Below the pieces are notes generated by a model. That model did no database searches and was not told the DNA's origin. It saw nothing but the letters and a program-made list of their open reading frames with translations. 64,000 nucleotides of DNA from Dickeya aquatica (GTDB lineage: Bacteria > Pseudomonadota > Gammaproteobacteria > Enterobacterales > Enterobacteriaceae), in contig NZ_LT615367.1 in assembly GCF_900095885.1 (NCBI RefSeq), positions 2,046,001 to 2,110,000 on the forward strand, given 5' to 3'. Numbering within the stretch: the first letter of the stretch is position 1; each line of letters opens with the position of its first letter. Below, piece by piece: positions 18,119 to 27,001 of the stretch. The position numbers and the translations under genes were made by a program.

Positions 18119-18790
18119 TCAGCCGTTGTGGCGCTCAAAGCGCAGTGCCCGGCGCTCAACCACGCGCATTAACAGTGTCAGCAGGCCGTTCACACACAGG
18201 TAAACCACCCCGGCGGCACCGAACACCAACACATCATATGTGCGTCCATACAACAATTGCCCGTAACCCATCACTTCCATCAGGGTAATGGTATAGGCCA
18301 GCGAAGTGCCTTTGAAGACCAGCACCACTTCGTTGGAATAGGACGACAGCGCCCGTTTGAAGGCAAACGGCAGCAGAATGCGTAATGTCTGGCGCTTATC
18401 CATGCCCAATGCGGCACAAGACTGCCATTGCCCGTCAGGAATGGCGCGCACAGCACCGTAAAATAACTGGGTGGTGTAGGCGGCGCTATTGAGTGCCAAT
18501 GCCGTGACGGCACAAAACCACGGTTGTGACAGCAGGCTCCACAACCATGTTATCTGGCGGATGGCCTCAAATTGGCCTGGGCCGTAGTAAATCAGGAAAA
18601 TTTGCACCAGTAGCGGCGTGCCGGTGAATAACGTGATGTAACCCTGTGCCAGTGAAGACAACAACGGGGTTTTTAGCGTCAGTACCACCGTCAGCGCCAG
18701 TGACAGCACTAACGCCAGCAGTAACGCCAGTACGGTCAGCAGCAGGCTGGTGTGCAGCCCTTTGAGCAGTTCTGGAATATAACTCAACAT
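18119..18790 (-). CDS. artM: Arginine ABC importer permease ArtM
   Basis: Inner-membrane permease, 223 residues (E. coli 222), with about five hydrophobic helices and the coupling loop SCAALGMDKRQTLRILLP near residue 135. The start ATG at 18790 overlaps the artQ stop (TGATG), so translation is coupled; a GTG two codons earlier is less likely. It is the last gene of artP-artI-artQ-artM and pairs with ArtQ. Confidence 0.93.
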   Translation of the reverse strand: MLSYIPELLKGLHTSLLLTVLALLLALVLSLALTVVLTLKTPLLSSLAQGYITLFTGTPLLVQIFLIYYGPGQFEAIRQITWLWSLLSQPWFCAVTALALNSAAYTTQLFYGAVRAIPDGQWQSCAALGMDKRQTLRILLPFAFKRALSSYSNEVVLVFKGTSLAYTITLMEVMGYGQLLYGRTYDVLVFGAAGVVYLCVNGLLTLLMRVVERRALRFERHNG

Positions 18791-19506
18791 CAGCACGGCC
18801 TCCGCTCAAAACGCGTCGTTCGCGCTTCAATGCGCCGCAAAATAACCTGACTTATCAGCGTGATGACCAGATAAATCATCGCCGCTACCATATACCAGGT
18901 GAAGGGTTCTTGCGTGCGTGTGGCGATACTCTTGGTCTGTAACATCAGATCATTGACGCTAATAAGCGATACCAGCGCGGTATCCTTGAGCAGCACCAGC
19001 CATTGGTTGCCAAGCCCCGGCAGGGCGTGACGCCACATTTGCGGCATGATTAAACGGCGAAAGATAACGCTTTTGCGCATGCCCAGCGCCTGACCGGACT
19101 CCCATTGACCACGCGGCACTGCCTTGAGTGCCCCGCGCAGCGTTTGCGAGGCATAAGCGGCGTACAGCAACGACAGTGCAATCACACCGCACAGAAACGG
19201 GCTGACTTCGATGTTATCCATCGCAAGCCTGACAGGCAGTTGCATCACCCCGAGATTAAGGGTGAAGCCGTCTGACAAGACCAGCAGCAACTGCGAAGAG
19301 CCGAAGTAAATAAACAGCACGACCAGTATTTCCGGCAGGCCGCGCAGCAGCGTGACGAGTGCCGTGCCTGTGAAGCTGAGGGTTTTCCAGCGCGCGGTTT
19401 CCCACAATGCAAACAGCATTGCCAGTAACAGGCCCAGCGCCAGCGCACAAAGAGCAAGGCCGACGGTCATACCGGCGGCACTTGCGAGAGGATGAAGTTC
19501 AGTCAT
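18790..19506 (-). CDS. artQ: Arginine ABC importer permease ArtQ
   Basis: Inner-membrane permease, 238 residues, identical in length to E. coli ArtQ. The HisMQ-type signature [14 protein letters not shown] near residue 56 and the EAA-like loop [17 protein letters not shown] near residue 145 are clear. It begins 15 bp after artI and overlaps artM. Confidence 0.94.
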   Translation of the reverse strand: MTELHPLASAAGMTVGLALCALALGLLLAMLFALWETARWKTLSFTGTALVTLLRGLPEILVVLFIYFGSSQLLLVLSDGFTLNLGVMQLPVRLAMDNIEVSPFLCGVIALSLLYAAYASQTLRGALKAVPRGQWESGQALGMRKSVIFRRLIMPQMWRHALPGLGNQWLVLLKDTALVSLISVNDLMLQTKSIATRTQEPFTWYMVAAMIYLVITLISQVILRRIEARTTRFERRPC

Positions 19507-19521
19507 TGGTTATCGGTCAGA

Positions 19522-20253
19522 TTACTGCTGGAACCATTTTTGGTAGATGGTCTGGTAAGTGCCATCCTGCTTGATTTTGTTCAGGGCCTCATTGAATTTC
19601 TTCACCAGTTCATCATTATTCTGACGAACAGCGATACCAAGGCCGATACCAAAGTAATCTTTATCAGTGACTTTGTTTCCCACAGAGGCCAGATTCGGGT
19701 TCTGTTTCAGCCACTCATTGACGACGGCGGTGTCACCGAATACCGCATCCAGACGGCCATTTTTCAGATCAAGAACCGCATTCTGATAGCTGTCATACGG
19801 TACAACCGTAATATCACTGTGCTTATCCAGCAGGAATTTCTGGTGTGTGGTGCCGTTTTGTACACCGACACGTTTGCCTTTGAGTGCGGCGACATCAGCG
19901 ACCTGGCCTTTAGGCGCGATAAACAACGCCGAATTTTCATAATAAGGCTGGGTAAACGAAACCTGCTGCTGGCGTTCCGGCGTAATATCCATTCCGGCAA
20001 TCACGGCGTCATAGCGACGGAATTTCAGACCGGGGATCAGGCTGTCAAACGCCTGATTGCTGAAAGTACAGTTGGCCTGGATCTGCTTACACAGCGCATT
20101 GGCCAAATCAATATCAAACCCGACTATCTGATTACCGGCATCGACGGACTCAAACGGCGGGTAGGACGCTTCGGTCGCAAAACGCAGGGTATCAGCCGCA
20201 CTGGCTGACAAACTCAACCCGCCGAGCAGTGCGGCGATAAATAATGATTTCAT
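19522..20253 (-). CDS. artI: Arginine/basic amino-acid ABC importer binding protein ArtI
   Basis: Periplasmic binding protein of the Art system, 243 residues. Signal peptide MKSLFIAALLGGLSLSASA is followed by ADTLRFATEASYPPFES. It shares nearly all landmark segments with ArtJ in this window (GFDIDLANALCKQ, GMDITPERQQQVSF, NGTTHQKFL). The start at 20253 is set by the signal peptide and an AAGGATAAT ribosome site; the frame from 20286 is rejected. Second gene of the operon, 33 bp after artP. Confidence 0.93.
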   Translation of the reverse strand: MKSLFIAALLGGLSLSASAADTLRFATEASYPPFESVDAGNQIVGFDIDLANALCKQIQANCTFSNQAFDSLIPGLKFRRYDAVIAGMDITPERQQQVSFTQPYYENSALFIAPKGQVADVAALKGKRVGVQNGTTHQKFLLDKHSDITVVPYDSYQNAVLDLKNGRLDAVFGDTAVVNEWLKQNPNLASVGNKVTDKDYFGIGLGIAVRQNNDELVKKFNEALNKIKQDGTYQTIYQKWFQQ

Positions 20254-20286
20254 ATTATTATCCTTATTTAGCAAGGGGATAAACAA

Positions 20287-21015
20287 TCAGTGAGATAAAT
20301 AGCCAGCGAATTCAGGTGTCTGGGGTGCGGTGAAGTGCGAGGCATCGCCTTGTTCCACGACGCGACCATTTTCCATATACACCACGCGACTGGCTGTTTT
20401 ACGGGCGAAATCCACTTCATGGGTGACTATCACCTGCGTGATACCGGTTTCACTCAGTTCCTGAATGATACTGACCACCTGAGCGGTGATTTCCGGGTCA
20501 AGGGCCGCAGTCGGCTCATCAAACAGCAGAACCTGTGGCTCCATCATCAGGGCGCGGGCAATGGCAACGCGCTGTTGCTGACCGCCTGAGAGATGCAGCG
20601 GATAGCGATCGGCGAAATCATTCAGGCGTAAGCGCGTAAGCAATTTTTCTGCACGCTTATGCGCATCCTGACGGTTGAGACCCAGTACGCGACAGGGCGC
20701 TTCGACCAGATTTTGCTGTACGGTCAGGTGCGGCCATAAATTGTATTGCTGAAACACCATGCCGACATTGCGACGCAGGTCACGAATGGCGGTTTCCGAT
20801 GGCGGCTGGTTAAAGTCAAACGTGTTGCCGCCAATACTGAGCGTCCCTGAGCGGGGTGTTTCCAATAAATTAAGCACCCGTAATAACGAGCTCTTGCCAG
20901 CACCGCTTGGGCCAAGCAGTACCAACGTTTCTCCAGATGGGCAATCAAGGGTGACATCGAACAGCGCCTGATGTGCGCCATAGAAACAGTTAATGCTGTT
21001 TAGTTGAATACTCAT
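20287..21015 (-). CDS. artP: Arginine ABC importer ATPase ArtP
   Basis: ATPase of the arginine importer, 242 residues as in E. coli. Walker [11 protein letters not shown]-loop [10 protein letters not shown], signature LSGGQQQR and Walker [13 protein letters not shown] are all present. The start at 21015 matches E. coli MSIQL; an ATG seven codons upstream (21036) would give MSIQFLR before MSIQL, a near-repeat of the N-terminus. Neither has a strong ribosome site. First gene of artPIQM, with candidate arginine-repressor boxes upstream. Confidence 0.94.
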   Translation of the reverse strand: MSIQLNSINCFYGAHQALFDVTLDCPSGETLVLLGPSGAGKSSLLRVLNLLETPRSGTLSIGGNTFDFNQPPSETAIRDLRRNVGMVFQQYNLWPHLTVQQNLVEAPCRVLGLNRQDAHKRAEKLLTRLRLNDFADRYPLHLSGGQQQRVAIARALMMEPQVLLFDEPTAALDPEITAQVVSIIQELSETGITQVIVTHEVDFARKTASRVVYMENGRVVEQGDASHFTAPQTPEFAGYLSH

Positions 21016-21059
21016 GCGCAAGAATTGAATAGACATTGATGCCGCAAATGGTAGCCTCG

Positions 21060-21098
21060 GCAGAATAGTTATGCAATCGTCATGGGTTAAAATTTGCA
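21060..21098 (-). promoter_or_regulatory. Candidate tandem ArgR boxes upstream of artP
   Basis: Two 18-bp imperfect dyads separated by 3 bp, the spacing typical of ARG boxes. The first (21060-21077) has core GAATAGTTATGCA against consensus GAATWWWWATTCA. The second (21081-21098) has TGGGTTAAAATTTG. They lie about 45-85 bp before the artP start. In E. coli artP is repressed by ArgR. Matches are imperfect, so this is a proposal. Confidence 0.4.
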
Positions 21099-21353
21099 AT
21101 TACACGATTTATTGGCGATTTTTTAGCACAAAATCGCGCCTTGCGACCCAGACAGGTAGATTTGTCAGGGGGATAACCTTGCTCTGGTGGACAATCATCA
21201 CCTGCCGCAGGCCAGGCTGTCAGTGCGTTAAGTTGCAAAAATATGTCGTGGGTGACGATGATGTTGCTGGTGCGTCATTTAATGGTAAAAATGGCTGAAA
21301 AAAACAGAGAATGCGGTGCATGTCGCGTCGTGAGATGAAGACGGATATTAACG
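21099..21353. other. artP-amiD divergent intergenic region
   Basis: About 255 bp beyond the candidate ArgR boxes with no supported gene. E. coli has ybjP and ybjQ near here; neither is present. It should carry the amiD promoter. Confidence 0.45.
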
Positions 21354-22202
21354 ATGAAAAGTGGACGATATGCCGTGTTATGGCTGCTGATCATGGTGCT
21401 GGGTGGGTGTCAGAGTCGTGACCGGGATCGCTATGTGGATAACGGTGAATATTGGCAGGCGCAACCTGCCATTGCCCAGAGTCACAGCCCGAGGGTGCGT
21501 TTTTTAGTGTTGCACTATACGGCTGAGGACTTTGATCGTGCTCTGGACACGCTGAGTGCCGGGAATGTCAGTGCGCATTATCTTGTTCCTGCGGCTCCGC
21601 CTTACCGTGAGGGGAAACCCGTGCTGTGGCAGCTCCTTCCAGAGACGCTGGCTGCCTGGCATGCTGGCAGCAGCTACTGGCGTGGCGTCAGACAGTTGAA
21701 TACGTCCTCGATAGGCATTGAGCAGGAAAACCCCGGCTGGCGGCATACCGCTGCCGGCACTCGCTACTGGCAGCCTTATACCTCTGAGCAAATTGCCCTG
21801 GTGATAGCGCTGGCCCGGCAGATTATTCAACGTTATCACATTGATGCGCAGAACGTGGTGGGCCATAGCGATGTTGCTCCACAGCGTAAAATTGACCCCG
21901 GCCCGCACTTTCCCTGGCAACAACTGGCGCAGGCGGGCGTGGGAGCCTGGCCTGATGCCGAGCGCGTTCGCTTTTACCTGCGTCACCGCTATGAGTATGC
22001 GCCGGTTGAAAGGGCGGCGTTGCTGGAAAAACTGGCTCGCTACGGCTACGAGGTCAGGCCGGATATGAGCGACATTCAGCAGCGCCGGGTGGTGGCCGCG
22101 TTCCAAATGCATTTTCGGCCCCAGCGCTATGAGGGTGAAGCGGATGCGCAAACAGAGGCTATTGCGGAGGCATTACTGGAGAAATACCCCAGTGCCCCTT
22201 AA
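21354..22202 (+). CDS. amiD: N-acetylmuramoyl-L-alanine amidase, outer-membrane lipoprotein AmiD
   Basis: Zinc amidase that cleaves the muramyl-alanine bond in peptidoglycan fragments, including anhydro-muropeptides. The lipoprotein signal ends in VLGGC with the lipidated Cys19; the residue at +2 is glutamine, so sorting to the outer membrane is expected. The amidase_2 domain shows HYTAEDF near residue 54, HAGSSYW near 103 and GHSDVAPQRKIDPGPHFPW near 169, which supply zinc ligands. A C-terminal peptidoglycan-binding segment follows (about 210-280). 282 residues versus 276 in E. coli. Convergent with ybjT. Confidence 0.93.
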   Translation: MKSGRYAVLWLLIMVLGGCQSRDRDRYVDNGEYWQAQPAIAQSHSPRVRFLVLHYTAEDFDRALDTLSAGNVSAHYLVPAAPPYREGKPVLWQLLPETLAAWHAGSSYWRGVRQLNTSSIGIEQENPGWRHTAAGTRYWQPYTSEQIALVIALARQIIQRYHIDAQNVVGHSDVAPQRKIDPGPHFPWQQLAQAGVGAWPDAERVRFYLRHRYEYAPVERAALLEKLARYGYEVRPDMSDIQQRRVVAAFQMHFRPQRYEGEADAQTEAIAEALLEKYPSAP

Positions 22203-22222
22203 CCCTTGTGAATTCAGGCCGG

Positions 22223-23692
22223 TTAATCACTCGATGAGATGCGAGTGACATCCCGCTGTTCTGCATCCTGCGCCAGTGTTGCAATTCGGCGCGCCATACC
22301 GCGAAAAATAAACAGATGGGCGGGCATCATGGCAAACCAGTAGCCGAGGCCTGCGGCACCCGCCGGGTGCCACCACGCTCGCACATCAAGCATCCGGTAA
22401 GTGCCGCGATCGTCAATCGTGAAGGCAAGACGCCCAAGGCCAGGCGCTTTCATGCCGAACAGTAACACCAACTGCTGACAAGGCTTTGCCCGGATTACTT
22501 TCCAGCCGTTGACCACGTCACCTTCAAATAATTCAGCCCGCATCGGGCGAGAGTAAATAACCTGATTACCGCACCAGTCATCGATTCTGGCACGCAACTG
22601 CCAAAGCCAGTTGGCGTAAAAATACCCCTCTTGCCCCCCGACCTGCTGTACGACTTGCCAGAGTGTCTGGCTGCTGGCCTGGGTTTTATAACTGCACCCC
22701 GCCTGCTTGGGATAAAACGAATATTCGGGCTGCCAGCGAGCCTGAACATCGGGGTCAAGCCCCCAGTCTGGGTGGTGTGATGCGGCATTTTCATCAGCAA
22801 GTGTTGCGCGTACCGCCTCGTCAAACCCTATCAACCGTTGTGGGATTAAGCGGCGCAGAGCGCGGTCATCCATCGGCAGGTCATGCCTGAGGCCTTGCAC
22901 CAGCGCCCGAGCCGTTGAACTGCATACCGAGGTGACAAGATGAAGGAACCAGGCTGATACCAAACCGGTTGGCAGCGGCAGCGGGACCAGCAGGCGTCGT
23001 TTGCCGGTCAGGCGGATAAAGCGTGCAAACAAGTCCTGATAACTGAGGTACTCCGGGCCTGCCACATCAAAAATCCGGTGCTGTGAGTCCGGGTGATGAC
23101 GAATGTCTGTCAGGTAGGTCAGCAAATTCTCCAGCGCAACCGGAGAGGACTTTGAGCGCACCCAGCGAGGAGGAGTCAGTACCGGCAGGTTGTTTACCAT
23201 GTCGCGCATGATTTCGAAGGCGGCAGAGCCTGCACCAATAATAATACCGGCGCGTAGCTCGGTGACGGGAATGCCACTGCTGCGCAACACATCGCCGGTG
23301 AGTTTGCGTGCCTGCATGTGGACTGAGCGGGTATGGGATGTTTGAGCTGATCCCAGATAGATAATCTGCCGGACATTGCTGGTGCGCAGGATCTGGCGCA
23401 AATTCTGTGCCGACTGATATTCCCGCTCAAGGAAGTCGGCACCGTCTCCCATACTATGTACCAGATAGTAAAGCGTTTCTGCCTGCCATAACCCTTCGGG
23501 CAAGGTATGTGATTTCATCAAATCGACATATTCGCAGCGTACATCGGGAAGGTGGCGCGCGGCCAGTGAGTCAATATGACGTGAAGCAGCAATAACTTGC
23601 TGCCCTTGTCGGCTAAGGCGGGTAACGAGGTGACGACCAATGTAACCACTGGCACCAAGAATCAGTATCGGGGCGGGTTTGACGGTCATCAT
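22223..23692 (-). CDS. ybjT: YbjT, NAD(P)-binding/DUF2867 protein
   Basis: 489 residues. The N-terminal part is an atypical short-chain dehydrogenase Rossmann domain beginning ILILGASGYIGRHL with the GxxGxxG nucleotide motif at residues about 13-18. The C-terminal part (about 340-475) is a DUF2867 domain ending in a hydrophobic stretch near GLGYWFAMMPAHLFIF. E. coli YbjT (476) is of unknown function. The start at 23692 is set by GGAGCAAATACC upstream and by the alignment; the frame from 23776 is longer without support. E. coli ltaE and poxB, which follow ybjT, are absent here. Confidence 0.88.
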   Translation of the reverse strand: MMTVKPAPILILGASGYIGRHLVTRLSRQGQQVIAASRHIDSLAARHLPDVRCEYVDLMKSHTLPEGLWQAETLYYLVHSMGDGADFLEREYQSAQNLRQILRTSNVRQIIYLGSAQTSHTRSVHMQARKLTGDVLRSSGIPVTELRAGIIIGAGSAAFEIMRDMVNNLPVLTPPRWVRSKSSPVALENLLTYLTDIRHHPDSQHRIFDVAGPEYLSYQDLFARFIRLTGKRRLLVPLPLPTGLVSAWFLHLVTSVCSSTARALVQGLRHDLPMDDRALRRLIPQRLIGFDEAVRATLADENAASHHPDWGLDPDVQARWQPEYSFYPKQAGCSYKTQASSQTLWQVVQQVGGQEGYFYANWLWQLRARIDDWCGNQVIYSRPMRAELFEGDVVNGWKVIRAKPCQQLVLLFGMKAPGLGRLAFTIDDRGTYRMLDVRAWWHPAGAAGLGYWFAMMPAHLFIFRGMARRIATLAQDAEQRDVTRISSSD

Positions 23693-23998
23693 GGTATTTG
23701 CTCCTGCCACAACGGCGCGAGACGGGTCGCCGGTGTCCCTGTCGAATTCATACGACCTGAACGTGTAACCAGCCATATCGGGCTACACCGCATAGGCCAT
23801 GCATAGTCCGGAGTGACGCTATTTTGGGGAAACGGCGCTGATTCCGGGTTTACCCCGTATGGCAATAAACCGGGTAAGTTACAGAAGACACTATAACCAT
23901 AAGCGGTGACAGGAAAAACCCCGGCTTAACGTTATCTTAACGAAAGTGCGGGGTAGATTCCAATGACAGGAGCCTGTGGCAGGGCAGCCGACATCCGC
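23693..23998. other. 306-bp region between ybjT and hcr
   Basis: Holds the ybjT promoter region and the hcr terminator; otherwise no feature seen. ltaE and poxB lie here in E. coli and are missing. Confidence 0.45.
23911..23954 (-). terminator. Probable terminator of hcp-hcr
   Basis: On the minus strand, ACCCCG and CGGGGT arms enclose an inner TTAACGTTA-type dyad and are followed by TTTTTCC. Lies 45 bp after the hcr stop. Confidence 0.5.
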
Positions 23999-25021
23999 TC
24001 AGGCTAATTCGACGTCGCCATGTAATTGACAACTGCATGCCAGCACATAGCCTTGCTCTATTTCAGCCTGCGTTAACGTCATGGTACTCGATGTGGTGTA
24101 GTGGCCACGGAGTATTTGGGTTTTACAACTGCCACAGACACCTGCCCGGCAGGCGGCATTGACCGGCAGATGATGGCTTTCGAGTGCAGCCAGCAGGCTG
24201 GTGCCCACCGGCACCGACACCGCTTGCAGTGAGTGGCGAATGCGCATGGTCAGGCTATTGCCATCCTCTGTCGGTTCAGAAGGCGGCGCGCCAAATTGCT
24301 CTTTGAAGAAATGTTCACGCGCCACACCCGCCTGCAAGCAGAATGTTTCTGCCTGCTGCATATAGGGGTGCGGGCCACATGTCATCACGGTTCTGCTGGC
24401 AATATCCGGCACACGCTGGTGCAGGACCTCTTCAGTCAGACGACCGCAGAGAAAACCGGCGTCGAGGTGATGCGGTTCCACCTGTTGCTCGGCCATCAGG
24501 GTCAGGTGCAATTGTTCAGGATGGCGCTGGCAGAGTGAACGCCACTCATCGGCAAAAATGACGTGTTGTGGGTCGCGCACATTGAAGATGACCTGAATAT
24601 CTACCTCGGGCCGGTTGGCTAGCAACCAGCGCGTCATCGACATAATCGGCGTCACGCCACAGCCCGCCGCCAGCATCAGGTAGCGATCGCTTGCCAGATG
24701 GGTACAGGTAAATTCACCTTGTGCATCAGAAAGCCACAACTCGGTGCCGGGTTTGACGTGTTCTGTCAGCCAGCGAGAACCTATGCCGTTCTCCAGCCGA
24801 CGCACCGTTAACGTAATAAAGCGGCTGATGCCCGGTGTGGATGACAGGGTATAGGCGCGCAGCGTTTCCTCGCTGTTAGCGATACTCACCAGCGCGTACT
24901 GACCGGGTTGCCAGGGATAAAAATCATGGCTAATCAGAGATAAAGTCCAGACATCCGGGGTTTCCTGATGCAGAGAATGGACTTGCATGCGATGAGGGCA
25001 TTGTGCGGTAGGCATGGCCAT
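23999..25021 (-). CDS. hcr: NADH oxidoreductase HCR, electron donor to Hcp
   Basis: Passes electrons from NADH to the hybrid-cluster protein. Layout: FAD-binding domain with RAYTLSSTP near residue 56, an NAD-binding domain with AAGCGVTPIMSM near 123 and MTCGPHPYM near 208, and a C-terminal plant-type [2Fe-2S] domain with CRAGVCGSC near 293 and a fourth cysteine in LACSC. 340 residues (E. coli 322). The ATG at 25021 follows GGAGATCCCCG; a TTG at 25084 is rejected. It follows hcp by 63 bp. Confidence 0.93.
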   Translation of the reverse strand: MAMPTAQCPHRMQVHSLHQETPDVWTLSLISHDFYPWQPGQYALVSIANSEETLRAYTLSSTPGISRFITLTVRRLENGIGSRWLTEHVKPGTELWLSDAQGEFTCTHLASDRYLMLAAGCGVTPIMSMTRWLLANRPEVDIQVIFNVRDPQHVIFADEWRSLCQRHPEQLHLTLMAEQQVEPHHLDAGFLCGRLTEEVLHQRVPDIASRTVMTCGPHPYMQQAETFCLQAGVAREHFFKEQFGAPPSEPTEDGNSLTMRIRHSLQAVSVPVGTSLLAALESHHLPVNAACRAGVCGSCKTQILRGHYTTSSTMTLTQAEIEQGYVLACSCQLHGDVELA

Positions 25022-25084
25022 CGGGGATCTCCATAACAGCCTTCCACCCGAGGGCAGGCGGAAGGCGAAACTAACAGATGTCAA

Positions 25085-26737
25085 TCAGGCAACAAGAATG
25101 TCTTTTAAATCTTGCTCGACCGTCGTAATGGCACGCATACCAAATTTTTCATTCAGGATGGCCAGCAATGACGGCGTCAGGAAAGCCGGTGCCGTCGGGC
25201 CGGTGTAAATGTTTTTCACACCCAGCGCCAGTAACGTCAGCAAAATGACGATAGCTTTTTGTTCGAACCAGGAGAGGATCAGGCTCAACGGCAGATCGTT
25301 AACGCCGCATCCCAGTTTCTCTGACAGATTGACCGCCAGCATGATGGCGGCATAAGCATCGTTACACTGGCCGACGTCCAGCAGGCGCGGCAAACCTTCC
25401 AGCGTGCCGAAATCCAGCTTATTGAAGCGATACTTGCCGCAGGCCAGCGTCATTATCAGGCAATCCTGAGGGATGCTACGCGCAAAGTCGGTGTAATAAC
25501 TGCGCTCGTCCCGGCTGCCATCGCAACCGCCAACCAGGAACACATGGCGTAATTTTTTGCTGGCGACCAGGTCGATGACGGTATCTGCTGCGTTAAGTAA
25601 TGTCTGGCGGCCGAAACCGACGGTAATCATGTGCTCGATTTCGCTATACGGGAAGCCCGGCAACTGCTGTGCCTGCGCGATGATGGCACTGAAATCGTCC
25701 CCTTCCAGATGTTGTGCACCCGGCCAGCCGACGATGCTGCGAGTCCAGATTCTATCGGTATACTGCCCGACGTTAGGGTCAATAATACAGTTTGATGTCA
25801 TCACGATGGGGCCGGGGAATGTGGCGAACTCGCTTTGCTGATTCTGCCAGCCACTGCCGTAGTTACCGACCAGATGTGCAAACTTCTTCAGTTCCGGGTA
25901 GCCGTGAGCGGGCAACATCTCGCCGTGCGTATAGATATTGATGCCAGTGCCTTCTGTCTGCTCAAGCAACATACGCAGGTCTTTCAAGTCATGACCGGAG
26001 ATAAGAATCGCTTTCCCGGCAACCGCGCGAACATTGACTTGCGTCGGTTGCGGGTGGCCATAGGCGGTGGTTTCACCGTTATCCAGAATCGCCATAACGC
26101 CGAAATTCATCTTGCCTATTGCCAGCGCATTACCGAGCAGGGTATCCACATCGGTCGGTGCAGTACCAAGCCAGGCCATGAACGCGTGAAATTCGGCATA
26201 CAACGCGTTGTCATACTGGCCTAAAACATGGGCGTGCTCCATATACGCCGCTGCCCCTTTCAGGCCATACAGGCACAGCATGCGCAGGCCGTGGAGATCT
26301 TCACCAATCGCTGCTTTATCTTTATTTAGCGCAAATTCAGCGGCCTGTTGTAACAGGGCAGGCAGGTCGTCACCAGCCAGTTGCAATTCAGCCATCGGGT
26401 GGTCAACCACGACACTGGCATCCAACAGGCGGCAGCGCGCAGCCAGCGTCTGGCGCATGGCAATAGCCTCTTGGGCATAGCCAATAATACGCGGTGAGTC
26501 AAAGTTGACATTGGTCAGTGTGGAGAAGAATGCGCGCGGACCAAATTGGTCGATGTCATGGTCGATAATCCCCAGTGCGCGGGCCTGTAGGGCCCAGGCT
26601 GACAGCCCCTGAAGCACCGCAACCAGCAGGTCTTGCAGGTCAGAGGTTTCAGCCGTTTTGCCGCACATGCCCTGTGCGTAGGCGCAACCGTTGCCGGCAG
26701 GAGTTCGGATGGTTTGTTCACATTGCACACAATACAT
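25085..26737 (-). CDS. hcp: Hydroxylamine reductase / hybrid-cluster protein
   Basis: Iron-sulfur protein with a hybrid Fe-S-O cluster that acts on hydroxylamine and nitric oxide and, in E. coli, initiates protein S-nitrosylation under anaerobiosis. 550 residues as in E. coli. The N-terminal cysteines at 3, 6, 18 and 25 have the enterobacterial spacing. Hybrid-cluster ligands appear in the C-terminal half in segments such as SNCIID, GGCDG and CNDAY. ATG at 26737 has AAAAGGAAG upstream. Divergent from ybjD with candidate NsrR and FNR sites between. Confidence 0.96.
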   Translation of the reverse strand: MYCVQCEQTIRTPAGNGCAYAQGMCGKTAETSDLQDLLVAVLQGLSAWALQARALGIIDHDIDQFGPRAFFSTLTNVNFDSPRIIGYAQEAIAMRQTLAARCRLLDASVVVDHPMAELQLAGDDLPALLQQAAEFALNKDKAAIGEDLHGLRMLCLYGLKGAAAYMEHAHVLGQYDNALYAEFHAFMAWLGTAPTDVDTLLGNALAIGKMNFGVMAILDNGETTAYGHPQPTQVNVRAVAGKAILISGHDLKDLRMLLEQTEGTGINIYTHGEMLPAHGYPELKKFAHLVGNYGSGWQNQQSEFATFPGPIVMTSNCIIDPNVGQYTDRIWTRSIVGWPGAQHLEGDDFSAIIAQAQQLPGFPYSEIEHMITVGFGRQTLLNAADTVIDLVASKKLRHVFLVGGCDGSRDERSYYTDFARSIPQDCLIMTLACGKYRFNKLDFGTLEGLPRLLDVGQCNDAYAAIMLAVNLSEKLGCGVNDLPLSLILSWFEQKAIVILLTLLALGVKNIYTGPTAPAFLTPSLLAILNEKFGMRAITTVEQDLKDILVA

Positions 26738-26752
26738 GATGGCTTCCTTTTA

Positions 26753-26849
26753 AAGTTGCATTTTTAATGCCTGTTATGAGGATAGAACGCCAGACAAAAA
26801 CGAAAAAGGTTTTTTAAATGCAACTTAAGGCAAGATTGATTTGGCGCAA
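26753..26849 (-). promoter_or_regulatory. Candidate NsrR half-sites and FNR-like site upstream of hcp
   Basis: AAGTTGCATTT at 26753-26763 and its exact reverse complement AAATGCAACTT at 26816-26826 frame the likely hcp promoter. Each resembles one half of the NsrR operator (AAGATGCATTT). TTGAT-TTGG-CGCAA at 26836-26849 resembles the FNR consensus TTGATNNNNATCAA in its left half. In E. coli hcp is activated by FNR and repressed by NsrR, so the context fits. The matches are incomplete. Confidence 0.5.
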
Positions 26850-27001
26850 TTTTCGTGCATGGATAGCAATCATTCGCATTGCTTCGTTTCCCCGCTGTTA
26901 CACATTTTTATGCGTTGCGAGGCAGATTCAGGGGCAAGGGCTTGACCCTGCTGCGCGTTTGTCGTCATGCTCGCACTCAGACCACAGAACGGGAGGCACG
27001 G

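Noticed and set aside
17289..20253. ArtJ and ArtI as a recent tandem duplication
   Set aside because: Both copies and the intervening artQM genes match the ancestral E. coli arrangement, so the duplication is old and expected.
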